64,000 bases of DNA from Ascochyta rabiei (GCF_004011695.2 NC_082412.1:620001-684000); one strand, 5' to 3'; numbered from the stretch's first letter, positions 22,431 through 35,548 are shown. The notes: a model not told the origin generated them from the sequence alone. Numbers and translations are program-made.

Positions 22431-22943
22431 TAACCTATTAAACGCGCTCTAAGTACTAGGCAACAGGTTAAGGGCTAAACCACCTAAGGAACTATTAAAC
22501 GTTAGGGTTCCTGCCTTATCCTGCTCTTACTCTTTAATACTACGCTCCTCTATAGCAATAGCGTCCTCTACACACTAATCTAGTAAATCTATTTACTAAT
22601 ATAAATGCTCTTTACGCACTTATATAATATAAAGATCTTCTAAGGCCTTCTCTAAAGCCTTTATAGCAGTATTCTGTATATTATAACTGTCTTTTATACA
22701 CACATGTAACTTCTCCTTTTCTATTATAAGGTGATTAAATTCTAACTCTATTACCTTTACGTTGTAACGCTAGCCTTACTACAGGCATTTACTATACTTT
22801 CTAGATTAAACGTAAACCTTGTATACATAGTTGTGCTTTACACATATTAAATATTTCTTAACTATAGTCTTACTAAAGGATTTAATAAATTTATATAAGT
22901 ACTAATAATAAATAGTACTAGATACCTGTAGGTGTTTAGGCAT
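22431..22943 (-). pseudogene. Element H antisense ORF: Cys cluster then coiled coil
   Basis: On the - strand an ATG at 22943 opens MPKHLQVSSTIYY. The frame runs about 170 codons with a handful of TAG/TAA stops. At about residues 30-60 it reads CVKHNYVYKVYVQSRKYSKC, then a Tyr after LQQGQR. If RIP-type Tyr are taken as former Cys, this holds a C-x2-C-x6-C array. Residues of about 65-150 are Lys/Glu/Leu/Ile-rich and helical, likely a coiled coil (EKALEDLYII, EERSIKE). It lies between pol and the 3' LTR, opposite to gag-pol. Its 3' end would overlap the end of pol, but I is inserted between them. I recall similar proteins scattered through Pezizomycotina genomes but can give no name. Function is unknown. 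Confidence 0.55.
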
Positions 22944-23010
22944 TGTTATAAATAGGGACTAGAAATAGGAACTACTCTACGTTATATAATAAAACTTAAG
23001 GGACTAAGCT

Positions 23011-23028
23011 AGGATAGAAGGGGGATAG
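23011..23028 (+). other. Element H polypurine tract
   Basis: aggatagaagggggatag lies immediately before the 3' LTR. It is the expected priming site for plus-strand cDNA. Confidence 0.8.
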
Positions 23029-23553
23029 TGTTACAAACCTAAAATATAGACCCTAGTTGTATTTAAGAATAACAACACAGGACACAGAGACTAGGAAGTG
23101 GGATCTTAGGACTAGAGGTCTGCAGAACTATTAGACTTAGGAATAACTGTTCTTAAGACCTGTAGGTCGCAGGATCTTTAGGGCCTAGGAATAACACATA
23201 GCCTACTACTAAGCAGTTACAGCACGTAACGTGCTTAGTGCTTAGTAATTAGTAGTGCTTAGTAATACTAAGCAGACTAAGTAACTAAGCATTATGTAGC
23301 TATATATACCTAGTATAGATATATAACATATAGAAATATAACCCTTATAGTTTATATTTAACCTAGTTAATTAAGTTTATCTTTAGAATCTTAACCTGTA
23401 CTTAAACTAGACAGTCTACTCTATACTATTTAGTACACCCTATCTTTATAAGCTTTGCTTAGTTAATAACCCTTACTAATCTAGTACTGTGCTTATCCCT
23501 AAGAACTAATAGAATTAGTACTTACAGTCTTTAACTAAAGTACGACTTTAACA
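23029..23553 (+). repeat. Element H 3' LTR (525 bp)
   Basis: It starts tgttacaaacc and ends ctttaaca, followed by the ctcta duplication. It is nearly identical to 14018-14542, with scattered G/A and C/T differences. Confidence 0.93.
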
Positions 23554-23558
23554 CTCTA

Positions 23559-26500
23559 TTGCCTACATTTCTCTGTATTTTGCATATGTACTATGTTTAC
23601 TTTACTAACATTTAATATAGTTCTTAATATATTTAGTAACCTTGTCCTTTATATTACTAAACCTATAGTATTATTTAACAAGTTCGATTATGCGTGTAAT
23701 TCTAGGGTGTCTATATAGTAGGTTATTATAGTAATTCGCTATAATTTTGTTCTAAAGTTCCTCTAGTACGTCTAATATAATGCGCTGTTCATTTTTAATT
23801 TAGATTATATTTTTTAGTTACTGCAATAGTTTAAGTAACCTATTATTATTAATTTCTAGTACTGCAAACTAGTTTATTATCTTTTCTCTAGGAAGGTTAT
23901 GTTATCTGCTAAGCGTGTTAGCTCTACTATTGTCTTTGGCTAGCGTATACAGTATCTTAAATTTATTTAATTTAAGTATCTTAGACTAACGTACTTGTTA
24001 TTAATATAAGACCTTAGTAGTAGTAAAGTATACTAGGTTCTTATAGTTAGTGTAGATAGTAAGTTCTAAGCAACCTTCTGCGTATAGTCGCTAATGTTCT
24101 AGGGCTAATATAATTATAAGTAATTCTTTATTATGCACATTATAGCGTTCTTTAGGTCCTAACAACTTATATAAGTAGTAAGTAATAGGGCGCTATAGTC
24201 TATCCTTTTCTTATATAATATATACGCCTAATATAAGATCTAAGGCGTTAGTCTCTATATATATTAGTTTACTACTACAAAATATAATTAATATAGGAGG
24301 TGTAATACAGGCTTACTTAAGTGCCTTAAATATATTATTCTGTTCTTATTGCTACTTAAATAGTGTATCCTTCTGCGTAAGCTTTATTAGCAGGATTGCA
24401 ATCTTAGAGTAGTCCTTAATAAAGCGTTAGTTAAAGTTAACAAATCCTAAGAATTTCTAGATATGTTTAACTATTTTTAGCATTTACTAAGTCTTAACTA
24501 CTTCTACTTTTATTAGACTAATCTTAAATCTATATTATCCTACAATGTACCCTAGGAATTTAACTTCCTTCTTATACTATTTACACCTCTTAGGTTTTAG
24601 ATGTAGGTCTGCCTGCCTAAGGCATTCTAGCACTTCTATAACATATTATTTATGCTCTTCTAATATCTTTAAGTATACTAGGATATTTTCTAGGTATGCT
24701 ACTACAGTTCTGTTAAGGTATGCTCTTAGGACGTAGTTAATTAACTCCTAGTACGTTGCTAGTGTGTTTATTAGACTAAATAGTATAACTAGGTACTTAT
24801 AGAGTCTATATTGCGTCCTAAATACTATTTTCTATTTATCTTCTTTCTTTATGTGTATAAGGTTGTACGCGCCTTATAGGTCTAACAATATAAAGTACTA
24901 AGCTCCTACTAGCTAGTCCTGCAACTCTATGATTTTTAGAAGTAGGAAGGAGGTTTTAATAGTAATTTTATTAAGCTTCTAGAAGTTAATGTAAGGTTAT
25001 AGCTTGCTATCCTTCTTAGGAATAAACATAATTAGGTACCCTGCAGGTAATTCTAATCTTCTAATAAATCCCTTCTTAAAGTTCTCCTTAAATTCCTTCT
25101 TAAGGTTCTCCTTAATGTACTTATAAAGTACTTTAAGTTCCTTCTCTAATAACTAGTATAATAGCCTAAAAGTTATGTCTTTCCTTTCTAGAGCTTAATC
25201 TTGTAATCTTAGGGTTTATACTTAGGCAGGGCTTTTACTATAAGCTCTTCTCTAAATATCTCTGTATACTGTCTGTACACGTTAGGGATAGTAGAAGGTA
25301 CACTCCTCTCCTCCTTAACTTTTACTTTATAATCTGTAGGTCGTCTAGCATCTACAAAGTTAACTGCTCTATCTTAGCACGTGTTATATGTTAAAGAGAC
25401 ATTATTAACCTCCTTCTTATCTACTAGCTACTGTATGCGCTGCGTAGGTATAGGTGTATTAGTGCTGTATTTACATCCTTCTACCAAAAGTCTTTCCTAT
25501 GCCTAGTCTATCTTTAGGTTATACTTTTATAACTAGGGAAGTCCTAATATAATATTATGTGTAGCCTTTATAAAGACATCTAGGTTTATGTCCTTATAGT
25601 GCCACTGTATTTATAGGGGTGCTGCTATTACTTTAAATATAATTAGCAGTTTGTCGAGTATTAATCCCTATTAGCTATTTAAAGTAAGTAATATTTCTCC
25701 TTATAATATAATCTAGGTCTAGCTTGCTATATTACTATTCTAGATATATAACCTACTTATACTCCTAAGTCTAAAAGTGCTGTTAAGGCTACCCTATTTA
25801 GTTTAATAGGTAGCTTAATAAGGTAATTGTTCCTAATGCTATCAATAGATTAATCCCTAAGGCTTGTAGGCGCTAGCCTAAAAAAGTCCCCTCTTTACTA
25901 AACCCTTTAAACTCCTTAGTACTGCAATGCTCCTTATAATCTGCGTTAAGGCAGTTCTGCTAGCATGTATTGTAGCAACTTCTGTTAACTACTAGCTATA
26001 TTTGTATTATAGCCTATAGGTTATCTATTCTAGAAAAGCATACTTTTTAACATTTATTAATAAGATAATGTTTATACAGGTTATTATAAAACTAGTACCA
26101 TTAACTACAATAGAGTCTTTATTATACTAGGAACTATTCTGTACTAAGCTTCTTTTATAGTAGATTATGCATTTATCCTTAGTATATACTATCTACATAG
26201 AGTTTCTATATTTTAGGTTTTAGTAGTCTAGAATGTAATGTAGTTGTAGGCTAATTATTAGTAGTACTTCTTTCTGCTTCTGCATACGTTCTAAGCTTAG
26301 CTATATTTCTTACTTACACTAAAGCTAGTCTTTAGCTTCTTCTAGGTTATTAGCAAACTGTTTACTATTATTAAATTTTTTTTTAAACTAGTAAACAAGC
26401 TATTAGAGTTCTAGTGTTATTTCTGTAATTTTAGGTACTCCTATAGGACTAACAAGTTCCTAACACATTTAGTAATAGGCTTCTTTGTTGTTACGCTTCT

Positions 26501-27780
26501 AGTATTATTAAGCTATACATTCTTGTTTGCGTGTTAGTAGGTCGCTAATTTAATTAAATTTTTACCCTAAGGTGTCTAGTAGGTTGTCTATTTTTTGCTA
26601 GTTATTATTAGAGTAGTACTCTGTTTCTTTGCCTCTCTAGGTGTCCTAGTAGGGTGTTGCCACACAAATTAGAGGTAAAATACAGTCATTATTGTCCTCT
26701 AGACTAAACTCTAGGTCTTCTAGCAGTTATCCTATGTTAGTAGTAAGATTTTCCTATTTACTAGCATCTATATTATTATAATTAAATGTAAGTATATTTA
26801 ACTAGCAGTAAACAATATTTATCTAGTAGTCTCTAGCAAAGTAACCTAGTTTGCTATAGTTGTAGCAGTCCCTGCTGCCTCTATATTAGTTGCCCCCCTT
26901 AGGCTTCTCTACCTATTACTTTAATAGTCCCTTGTTAAGGTTTAAGAGGTCTATTACCCTAGGCTGTAGTATCTACTCTGCGTGTTGCTGTAGATGCAAC
27001 AACTAGTGTTTAGCTAATTACAACCTCCTTACTATCCTTAATATAAGTTGTTGCGCTACTAGATCCTTAGTAGTAGCCTGTTAGTAGCAATAACAGTAGT
27101 ATAGGCTCTAGGGTTATCTTAAAGTTTTTACTAAAGTTTGTAGAGTTATATATTAATTTTATTAGCAGTATTAATAAGCTTATTAAGGGTTTCTATGCTT
27201 ACGCTAGTGCGTATAAGTTCTTTCTTAACCTTAGGCTTTGATTCTTATTAAAACATAGTAATTAGGGTAGTGTTGTCCTAGTTAGTGTTAGCAGTAAGCT
27301 GCTAAAACTCTGCAGCGTAGTAAGCAGCTAACTTATCCTATCTAATCTTCTAAATGTTGTGTTAAGCAATATGTAGTTTGTTAGAGGCTCTAAAGATTAG
27401 CTTAATCTTTTCTTTAAATAGGTTAAAGTCTTTTATCTATTTATCTATATTGTCTAGGGCCTTACTAGCTTAGTACTGCTGTAAAAAGGGCTTAATCTAG
27501 GTAAACGCTTTACCACGTATATAGCTAGCTGCAAGGACTACTTATTTAGCCTTAGAAACCTTCTTACCTTAGAAGGTAAAGAAGAGGTCCTACTGCATAA
27601 GCTAGTTATTAAGCTTACTACAATCTCTATAGTAAAGGTTAGGCTTATTAATGTTTATAGTGCTAGTAGTAACAGTTACATCTATGTTAATGTTGCTAGA
27701 CGTTAAGTTACTAGGGGTAGCATAGGATCTAATAGTACTTATCTTAGGGGTGTTTAAAATGTTAAAGTTATACTTTAGTT
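23559..27780 (-). pseudogene. Element G gag-pol, 5' part
   Basis: Reading right to left: gag from about 27780, the nucleocapsid knuckle at about 26833-26880 (CYNYSKLGYFARDY, two Cys replaced by Tyr), protease, RT, RNase H, then integrase N-terminus at 23559-23750. The RT active site at about 24686-24697 reads YLEN. Landmarks match H and F at the same spacing. Compared with H, a short stretch near 25070-25110 is duplicated: cttaaagttctccttaaatt is followed by cttaaggttctccttaatg. All frames carry many TAG stops. The frame continues at 14017 beyond H. Confidence 0.75.
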
Positions 27781-27944
27781 AAAGTCTGTAAGCACTAATT
27801 CTATTAGTTCTTAAGGATAAGTACTAGTAGATTAGTTTGGGTTATTAACTAAGCAAAGCTTATAAAGATAGGGTGCACTAAATAGTACAGAGTAGACTTT
27901 CTAGTTTAAGCGTAGGTTAAGATTCTAAAGATAAACTTAATTAA

Positions 27945-28134
27945 CAAGGTTAAACACAAACTATAAGGGTTATGTTCCTACTAGCTATATACTAAGGAGA
28001 TACAATACTTATTAATAAGTAAATAGAGTTAGTTTAATAAAATGCATAAGGGTGCTTGTAGACAAGCATATTATACTATGCTTATTAACAAGCAGTTACG
28101 TGTGTTATCCTTATTAATAAGCAGTTATATAACA
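27945..28134 (-). repeat. Element G 5' LTR remnant, diverged outer part
   Basis: From about 27945 to 27985 the sequence matches the inner LTR of H and F. Further out it differs but keeps the style of short palindromic units: cttattaataag at about 28010 and 28112, gcttattaacaagcag at about 28080. It ends in aaca at 28134. J coding sequence starts beyond this. The full LTR length is uncertain. Confidence 0.45.
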
Positions 28135-28969
28135 ACCCTTTCTATCCTGTCCTTCTCTACTGTTCGTTCCTTTAGGGTAGAGTTAGGGGTATTAGTTAGC
28201 TAGTACTTATGTTTGTGCTGTGCCCTAGCACAGGATTATAACATGCTGCTACAACGCTTAGTATAAGTAGTAGGCACTAGTACGAAGTCTATTATGTCCT
28301 ATTTAGTCCTGTTAAGGTATAACTTAGATAGGTAGTGCTTGCAGGCTGTAGCCTACGTAGTGCTAGGTCTAAGCTAGGATGTTATTTTAGGGAAACCCTA
28401 GCTTAAACATAGGGGTGTAGTATTAGATGTAGAAAAGGGCACACTAATAATATAAGAGGTAGGAAACCTTATAGTTTATAGGTTCTTATAGTACATAGCA
28501 AATGTTTATAAAGCTCTTCTATTAGCAACTATATTTAATAAGACCCTAGCTTATAGGCTCTAGAAGCACCTGCCTAGGGACTAGTTTGTCTCTATAAGCC
28601 TCTACGACATTACTAGAATCCTCTTAGTCTAATCCCTAGGAGCGTAAGGGACGGCGGAGGAGGTAGACTCTCTCCCCCCTAAGTTAGTTTAGTTTTAGGA
28701 CCTATTTAATAAGAGTAAGGCTTTAGGCCTCCTTCTATATAGTGGCTAGATAGATTACTATATACAGTTACAAAACAACTAGTCTAGAAAGGAGGAGCCT
28801 TTACCCTAGGGCCCTCTATACAACATACTAAGGGACTAGCTACTTAAGCTACAGAAGCAGGTGTTAGCACTAATAGATAAGGGGTAGATCTGCGCCTCCT
28901 CTTCCCTAGTTAGGGCTCTAGTCCTGCTAGTTAAGAAGTTCTCTAGCAAGTAGCGTATATGGGTAGACT
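28135..28969 (+). pseudogene. Element J pol, first part: protease end to start of RT
   Basis: The frame holds a protease-like region (VVLDVEKGTLII), then the linker that precedes fungal gypsy RT (LPQGPLYNILRDQLLKLQ, ALIDKGQICASSS), with the last codons reading RIWVDY, the start of the RT palm motif that normally continues as VDYRxLN. Stops are TAG/TAA at Gln/Trp sites. The frame breaks at 28969 where copia A is inserted and resumes at 39370. Confidence 0.8.
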
Positions 28970-28974
28970 ATTAC

Positions 28975-29136
28975 TGTTAGATAATATACTTAATGTGTAA
29001 AGATAATAATAAAATTAATAAATTTATAATTATCTGTCTTAATGGCTCATTTTATGTGTGTGTGCCGCTAGCCCCTAAGTTAACTAAGGTTAACCCTAAA
29101 CCCCTAACTTGGCTTAGCAAGGTTAGTTATCTAACA
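28975..29136 (-). repeat. Copia A 3' LTR (162 bp)
   Basis: Reverse-complement copy of the copia family LTR. It has terminal tgttag and ctaaca, and the middle holds the conserved tgtgtgtgccgctagcccc. The adjoining 29137-29151 is the purine tract on the - strand. Confidence 0.95.
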
Positions 29137-30352
29137 CACCCCCTTAGCTTTAAGGCCCTATTAAAGCTAGACACAATTAGCTCTTATTATACTTCTAGAT
29201 TAGCGAGCTTTTAGTTAAGTAATTCTATCTAGGTATTAGCTGGCTTTCTTTGTTTAGTATGTTCCTTTAGTCCTAGCTGCCTTAGAAAGGTTAACTACTT
29301 ACTTGCAGGCAGAGCCTTTATAAGTCTGTTAGCTAATATCTTAGTAGATAGAACATAGGTTTTTGTTATAGTGCCTTTATTTGCCTCTTATTATAGCTAG
29401 TAGTTATAAATGTCTACATGTTGTAGTTTAGTTTAGAGTTTTAAGACTTCCTTATTAATTAATTATATATCCTAGGTATTATTATATTAAATAGTAATCA
29501 TTTATTATAGGAGGTGTATGCTAAGTTCTAATAATAGCTGTAAGATAAAGATAGCTTCCTTAGTTACCTATGCTAGGGCAAGTAGCTCTGCTTTAGTTAT
29601 TAATATAGTAACTATGTCTTATTTATTAGCTCTCTAGGTAATAAGTCCTCTGTATAGTTTAATAGTATATTCCTAGAAGCTCTTCCTATTAAGAGTATTA
29701 TTAGTAAATAATGTATTACTAGCAACTACTAGGTGCTTAATGCCTCTAAAGGTAAGGGACAGGTCTTGTGTCCCTTATAGGTATAATAGTACTTTATGTA
29801 CTACATTATAGTGCTGCTGTTTAGGGTTAGATAGAAATTGTGCCAGCCTAGATGTGGCAAAGGCAATATTAGGCCTAGTAGTAACCGCAGCAAAGAGGAG
29901 AGATCTAATCTTTCTCTAGTATTTGTTAATTTCTAATGCTGCAGCTTCCCCTTTATTTAGTAGAAGCTTAATACTTAATATTAGTGTGTTGTATTGTATG
30001 TCTGTCTTGTTTACTAGGGAGATAATTTTGTTAATGCATAACGCCTGTGAGAGGAGGATCCTTACGTTGTCTTAATCTTAGGTTATCTCTACTCCTAGGA
30101 ACTATTGCAGATTTTTTCCTCCTATAACAGAGTATTTGTTAGTAATATAGCTAAGGGCCTTATCTGCCTTATGTCTTCTTATTAGGTAATAAGCTATAAT
30201 AATATCGTCTATATAGAAGAACATAGTAACTCTATTCTTAAGTAAGCAGCAGGGTTTATAGGGAACAGCTGTAAATCTATAGCTTGTTAGAGTAGATTTA
30301 AATTCCTTCTGCTAGAGGAGTAGAGAGATTCTTAGTCTATATAGTGCCTTGT
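29137..30352 (-). pseudogene. Copia A pol, 3' part: RT active site to RNase H end
   Basis: It reads right to left, collinear with B 34165-35380. The RT catalytic motif YIDD is intact at 30204-30215. It is followed by the thumb/connection and RNase H (a TKAELLALA-type motif near 29590) and the C-terminal helix. Stops are TAG/TAA. The left limit of the broken frame, cttgt at 30348-30352, is the duplication made by B. Confidence 0.85.
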
Positions 30353-30514
30353 TGTCAGATAACCAACCTTGCTAAGCCAAGTTAGGGGTTTAGGGTTAAC
30401 ATTAGTTAACTTAGGGGCTAGCGGCACACACTCATAAAATAAGCCATTAAGACAGATAATTATTAATTAATTACCTTTATTATTATCTTTGCACATAAAG
30501 CATATTATCTAATA
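30353..30514 (+). repeat. Copia B 5' LTR (162 bp)
   Basis: It starts tgtcagataacc and ends ctaata, followed by attaagagtcc where the primer-binding site would lie. The same string follows the 5' LTRs of C and D with small changes. Confidence 0.95.
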
Positions 30515-33500
30515 ATTAAGAGTCCTACTAACACTACTAAAATACCCTTTTAATATGTTGCTATTAACTATGCGTAATTTAATAATAATTCTTATAGATT
30601 ACATAACCTACATACCTTAGTTACATAAACTATAGACCTACTGTGCCTCTCTAGACGTATAGGAGAAGATAGACCTAAATTAGACTATCCCTCTTAGGAC
30701 TAAGCTACGAGTGCCTAACGCCCTAGACATTACTAACTATAAGAGGAGGCTAGCCCTTAGCAATAATAAACAAGGAAACCCTTAGCTCCCTAAAGTCCTA
30801 TCTAAACTATTAGCTAACAGCCTAAAGGTATAGAAGGAAGATAATAACTATTAGAAGAGCTGCCCTAAATCCTACAAGATAGCAGATAGAGACTACCACA
30901 AGGAACAAGCTAACCTAGACAAGGTAGTAATGTTTATCTAAAGCTTAGTATCACCTTACCTCATAAAGAACTACTACTAACTAGGTAAATTAATTTAAAT
31001 ATAGCTTATTAGCCTTAAACATATAGGTAGTATTAATGCTAAAAAAGAACAATTACGCGCACGCTACTAATACCTAGTAGCCCTTAAACTAATAAGACAA
31101 CCTAGGAGCTAGGATACCTAGCTCCTTAAGAATAATTATGCTACAACTAACGCTAAAATAGAGGGTATTACTAAAATATATAATATATAAGACACTATCT
31201 AGGACTTCTTATATTTAGTAATAAAGATAGTGCTAACCTAGGTAATAATATTCTAGAACTATAGCAGATAAGAACAAAACATAACTTATAAAGAAATAAT
31301 AAAACGCTTCTAAGAGTATATAAGTAAGTACTACCCTAAGGAGAGATAGTAAAGAGGCGCCTTTGCTATAGGGAAAAACTTAACTCTTACTACTAGTAGT
31401 AAATCTACCTAAGATACTAACAGGGACGCATTTTATATTTTTAAAGACGTATTATCTACTCCTACTATATAGGGGAGTTAGGGAAGACCTTATTAAAAAC
31501 AGACTTTAGTTAAATAACTATATCTAAGCAGTCCCTAAGAGGGGATACAGCAGCAGCTAGAGAAGCAAAATGCCCTGCTTGTAGACAACGCTATAGACTA
31601 GAAGATTGCTACTACGTCTATAAAGATAAAGTACTAGAATAGTTTACCCTACGCAATAGAATTGCTAAAATAGTACAATTTAGGATAGAATAAAATGCTA
31701 ACCTTTAAGATTAGGTTAGATCTGTAAAACAAGCTTGCACTAAGCCACTAGCTATTAAGACATCCTAAACACTAGAGGCACCTCTAGAATAACTACAGGA
31801 ATAGAAGATATTAATAATTAATATAAGTCTAGTTAAAGAATTATATAATATAGAGCAACTAAGCTACCCTCTTAGGAACTCCTTTATCCTTAACTTAGGA
31901 TTAACTATCTATATTATAAACAACAAGGACTAGATATAAGACCTTACTCTACCTACATTAAATAACTACCTATAGGCAGGAAACTTCTAGGTATAGATAT
32001 AGGGATATAGCACTGTATATCTCTATCTATTAAACATAAACTAACTAACTACTCTTAAACTACATAACGTAGCATAGTGCCTAGACATACTTTGCAACCT
32101 TATCTCTTTCCAACAACTACGTTAATGGGGCATCTACTAGGACATAAAAAGAGATCTAACTTAGCTTAGATCAGGAGATAACACAGCTATTACATCCTTG
32201 GATAAATAACATAGATAGTAGGTACTTAGGGAATAGCTACAGACAGCATTTGTAATATAATTAACACAAAGCTAAACACCTAAGACTACTACTACTCTGC
32301 TATAGCCCAAGTAAATAGGGCACCCTAGAGCTGCTACTATTAAACACCTTATCTAACAATCTTAGGGAGTAAGAGTTAGGGGTATTACTACAGTCTAATA
32401 TAATACTTACAGACAAGCTAAGACTAAGAGGCAAATTAGTTAAATACCACAAATAAACAATAAATAACTAAGAGAATATATAGTAATTAACTTCTACTTA
32501 TATAAAGAAGGAAGCTTTACTAAGAAAATAAGCTAAATACTTGCTCTTAACATGCAATCTAGCTTCCTCTAGGACTTCAATTTTAAAGATAATTAACTAG
32601 GAAAGATAATTATTAATTTCCTAGACACTCTTACACAATTCCTGTTAATAAATAAAAGATCTAGGTTAAGGTGATTAAGTGTAATAGTAAAATTACTATA
32701 ATAAAACTAGAAGTATTAAGATAGTGCGCTGTATAATTAATTAGGCTTAAGCCTTCTGCACTAGATACCTAAGCATAGAACAGAGGTGCTAAACACTTAG
32801 GGGGTGTAATAAAAGATAAGGTACGCACTATAAGATTAGACGCAAACCTACTATAGGAAATATAGCTAGAGATTATAAGGGCAGTAGTATACCTACACAA
32901 CTAAACACTAAGGTTATTAAATAACTAGAAAATATCCTATGATATGTTCTTTACCTATACAGCTTAACTAGCTAGCCTAAATATATAAAGTAAGAAACTA
33001 AACTAGGTATACCTAAAAGTATATAGATGTAAAGCCTTTACTCTTATAAGTAACACCCTTTAAGGAAAGTTACAACTCTAGTAACTACACCTCAGAGCAT
33101 AGGTAGGATACCTAGTAGGATACTAATCTTTAAACATATATTAGATATAGATTCTAACCTTAGCAAAAGTTATTATTATAAGAGATGTAATCTTTAATAA
33201 GGATACTGTCTTTAGTAGCTAGACTTAGGACCTAATAGATAATCTTATGCACAGCACTCTTAAAGAGATAGTAATATAGACAAGAAGCGTAGAGCTTTTA
33301 CCTCTACCCTAAAATAAGGTTAAAATCTTGTTATTCTATAAGGACAACACTATTACACACATAAATACTATAGAAGATTAACTAGGTTATAATAATAGAC
33401 AGAAAGCTAGATATATATATCTAACCCCTCCTCTAACTCTGCTACTAGTTACGTTATTATTAAACACGCTGTAGTTATTCTAGTTAGCAAGAGGTAACAG

Positions 33501-35380
33501 CTAATTAGGAGTTAGCAGGTAGCACTATTTAACTGCTAATTAGTTGGAATTAACGCTAGCGTAATCTTAAGGAACTTTATAAACTATCCTGTAGAAGGCT
33601 GCATTTATAGCTAGTATATAAGGCAGATGCATAGGCATATACTAGGACAATAATATTAATAAGGCTATGTTAAAATAAATGCTAATAAAAGGGCTTAAGC
33701 CTTATTAAAGCTAACTTCTACCAGAGCTAACAGCACAATTAAACCTAGAGGACTACCTAATTTACTAATAGTTTAAAGAAGCTAAGTAAGAACACCTTAG
33801 CAGCTATTAGACTATAAAGTTATAGTCTAAAGCACCCCTAATAAAGACTAACGTAGTAGGATATTAGGTACTTAACTGTATATAGGTATACACATATAAG
33901 CTTAATAAGAACTACTACCTACTTAAATATAAGGCGCAACTAGTAGTCTAAGGTAACTAGCAACAAAACATTACTTCTAAAGATACCTATGCAGCGACAC
34001 TAGCAAGCAGGTCCTTTAGAATGCTTATAGCAATCTTAGTAGCATATAACCAAGAACCTAATCAATTTAATATTATAAACGCCTTTATTTATGTATTAAT
34101 TAACAGAGAGGTCTATATAAGGATGCTACGTAGGTATTAGAAACTAGGCACAGTTCTATAGCTACACAAGGCACTATATAGACTAAGAATTTCTCTATTC
34201 CTCTAGTAGAAGGAATTTACATCTACTCTAACAAGCTATAGATTTGCAGCTGTTCCCTATAAACCCTACTGCTTACTTAAGAATAGAGTTACCATCTTCT
34301 TCTATATAGACGATATTATTATAGCTTATTACCTAACAAGAAGACATAAGGCAGATAAGGCCCTTAGCTATATTACTAACAAATACTCTGTTATAGGAGG
34401 AAACAATCTACAATAGTTCCTAGGGGTAGAGATAACCTAAGATTAAGACAACCTAAGGATTCTCCTCTTTAGGCGTTATACATTAACAAAATTGTCTCCT
34501 TAGCAGATAAGATAGATATACAACAGAACACACCTATATTAAGTATTAAGCTTTTACTAAAAAAAGGGGAAGCTGTAGTATTAGAAATTAACAAATACTA
34601 GAGAAAGATTAGATCTCTCCTCTTTGCTGCGGTTACTACTAGGCCTAATATTGCCTTTGCCACATCTAGGCTGGCATAATTTCTAACTAACCCTAAACAG
34701 CAGCACTATAATGTAGTATATTAAGTACTATTATACCTATAAGGGACACAAGACCTGTCCCTTACCTTTAGAGGCATTAAGCACCTAGTAGTTGCTAGTA
34801 ATACATTATTTACTAATAATACTCTTAATAGGAAGAGCTTCTAAGAATATACTATTAAACTATAAAGAGGACTTATTACCTAGAGAGCTAATAAATAAGA
34901 CATAGTTACTACATTAATAACTAAAGCAGAGCTACTTGCCCTAGCACAGGTAGCCAAGGAAGCTATCATTATCTTATAACTATTGTTAGAACTTAGTATA
35001 CACCTCTTATAATTAACAATTACTATTTAATATAATAATACCTAGACTATCTAATTAATTAATAAGGAAGTCTTAAACCTCTAAACTAAACTACAACATG
35101 TAGACATTTATAACTACTAGCTGTAATAAGAGGTAAACAAAGTTACTATAACAGTAACCTATGTCCTATCTACTAAGATGTTAGCTAACAGACTTACAAA
35201 GGCTCTTCCTGTAAGCAAGTAGTTAACCTTTCTAAGGCAGCTAGGACTAAAGAAACATACTAAACAAAGAAGGCTGGCTAATACCTAGATAGAATTACTT
35301 AACTTAAAGCTCGCTAACCTAGAGGTATAATAAGAGCTATTTATGTCCAGCTTTAAAAGGGCCTTAAAGCTAAGGGGGTG
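30515..35380 (+). pseudogene. Copia B gag-pol: Gag, protease, integrase, RT, RNase H
   Basis: Gag ends in a zinc knuckle at 31571-31609 (C-P-A-C-R-Q-R-Y-R-L-E-D-C; His changed to Tyr). Protease and integrase follow at about 31850-33400. RT runs from about 33650, with the catalytic motif YIDD intact at 34303-34314 (codons gac gat). RNase H includes KAELLALAQVAKEA at about 34925. The purine tract aagctaagggggtg closes the element at 35366-35380. The Gag, IN, RT, RH order defines Ty1/copia. In the original element this would be one polyprotein. Here dozens of TAG/TAA stops and frame changes break it. Confidence 0.88.
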
Positions 35381-35543
35381 TGTTAGATAACTAACCTTGC
35401 TAAGCCAAGTTAGGGGTTTAGGGTTAACCTTAGTTAACTTAGGGGCTAGCGGCACACACACATAAAATAAGCCATTAAGACAGATAATTATTAATTAATT
35501 ACCTTTTATAATTATCTTTGTATATAAAGTATATTTTCTAACA
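35381..35543 (+). repeat. Copia B 3' LTR (163 bp)
   Basis: It starts tgttagataac and ends ctaaca, followed by cttgt. It is one base longer than the other copies because of an extra T near 35505. Confidence 0.95.
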
Positions 35544-35548
35544 CTTGT

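Larger units (their letters stand above)
14018..23553 (+). mobile_element. Element H: full-length Ty3/gypsy chromovirus inserted in G
   Basis: H has two 525-bp LTRs (14018-14542 and 23029-23553) and a perfect duplication ctcta. The internal order on the + strand is gag with a CCHC knuckle, protease, RT, RNase H, integrase and chromodomain, ending near 19985. An opposite-strand ORF and a purine tract then precede the 3' LTR. Element I (2,431 bp) is inserted just after pol. Without I and one copy of its TSD, H is about 7.1 kb, a normal size. It is the most complete gypsy copy here and the best reference for F and G. Confidence 0.93.
13762..28134 (-). mobile_element. Element G: Ty3/gypsy LTR retrotransposon hosting F and H
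   Basis: G reads right to left. Its 5' end is at about 28134, gag-pol runs to 23559, the frame continues at 14017-13762 on the far side of H, and F interrupts it at 13761. The duplication ctcta at 14013-14017 and 23554-23558 shows that H inserted into G integrase. G's 3' part lies left of the window. G is related to F and H, sharing the region from LTR end to gag at 27700-27985, but its outer LTR differs. J sequence starts at 28135, so G is itself an insertion in J. Confidence 0.7.
30353..35543 (+). mobile_element. Element B: full-length Ty1/copia element inserted in A
   Basis: B is 5,191 bp with LTRs at 30353-30514 and 35381-35543 and a perfect duplication cttgt (30348-30352 and 35544-35548). 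It is opposite in orientation to A and the same family, so the two form a nested inverted pair with long homologous arms. The order is gag, integrase, RT, RNase H, as in copia. Although it is one of the most deeply nested elements, it is heavily mutated. Confidence 0.95.

Noticed and set aside
28993..29214. Open frame of 60-70 codons running antisense across the copia 3' LTR and purine tract, also at 48444-48632 and 57737-57925
   Set aside because: It is conserved only because the LTR/tract sequence is conserved, and part of it reads the LTR backwards. B keeps the frame without a start. No motif. It is best seen as a shadow.
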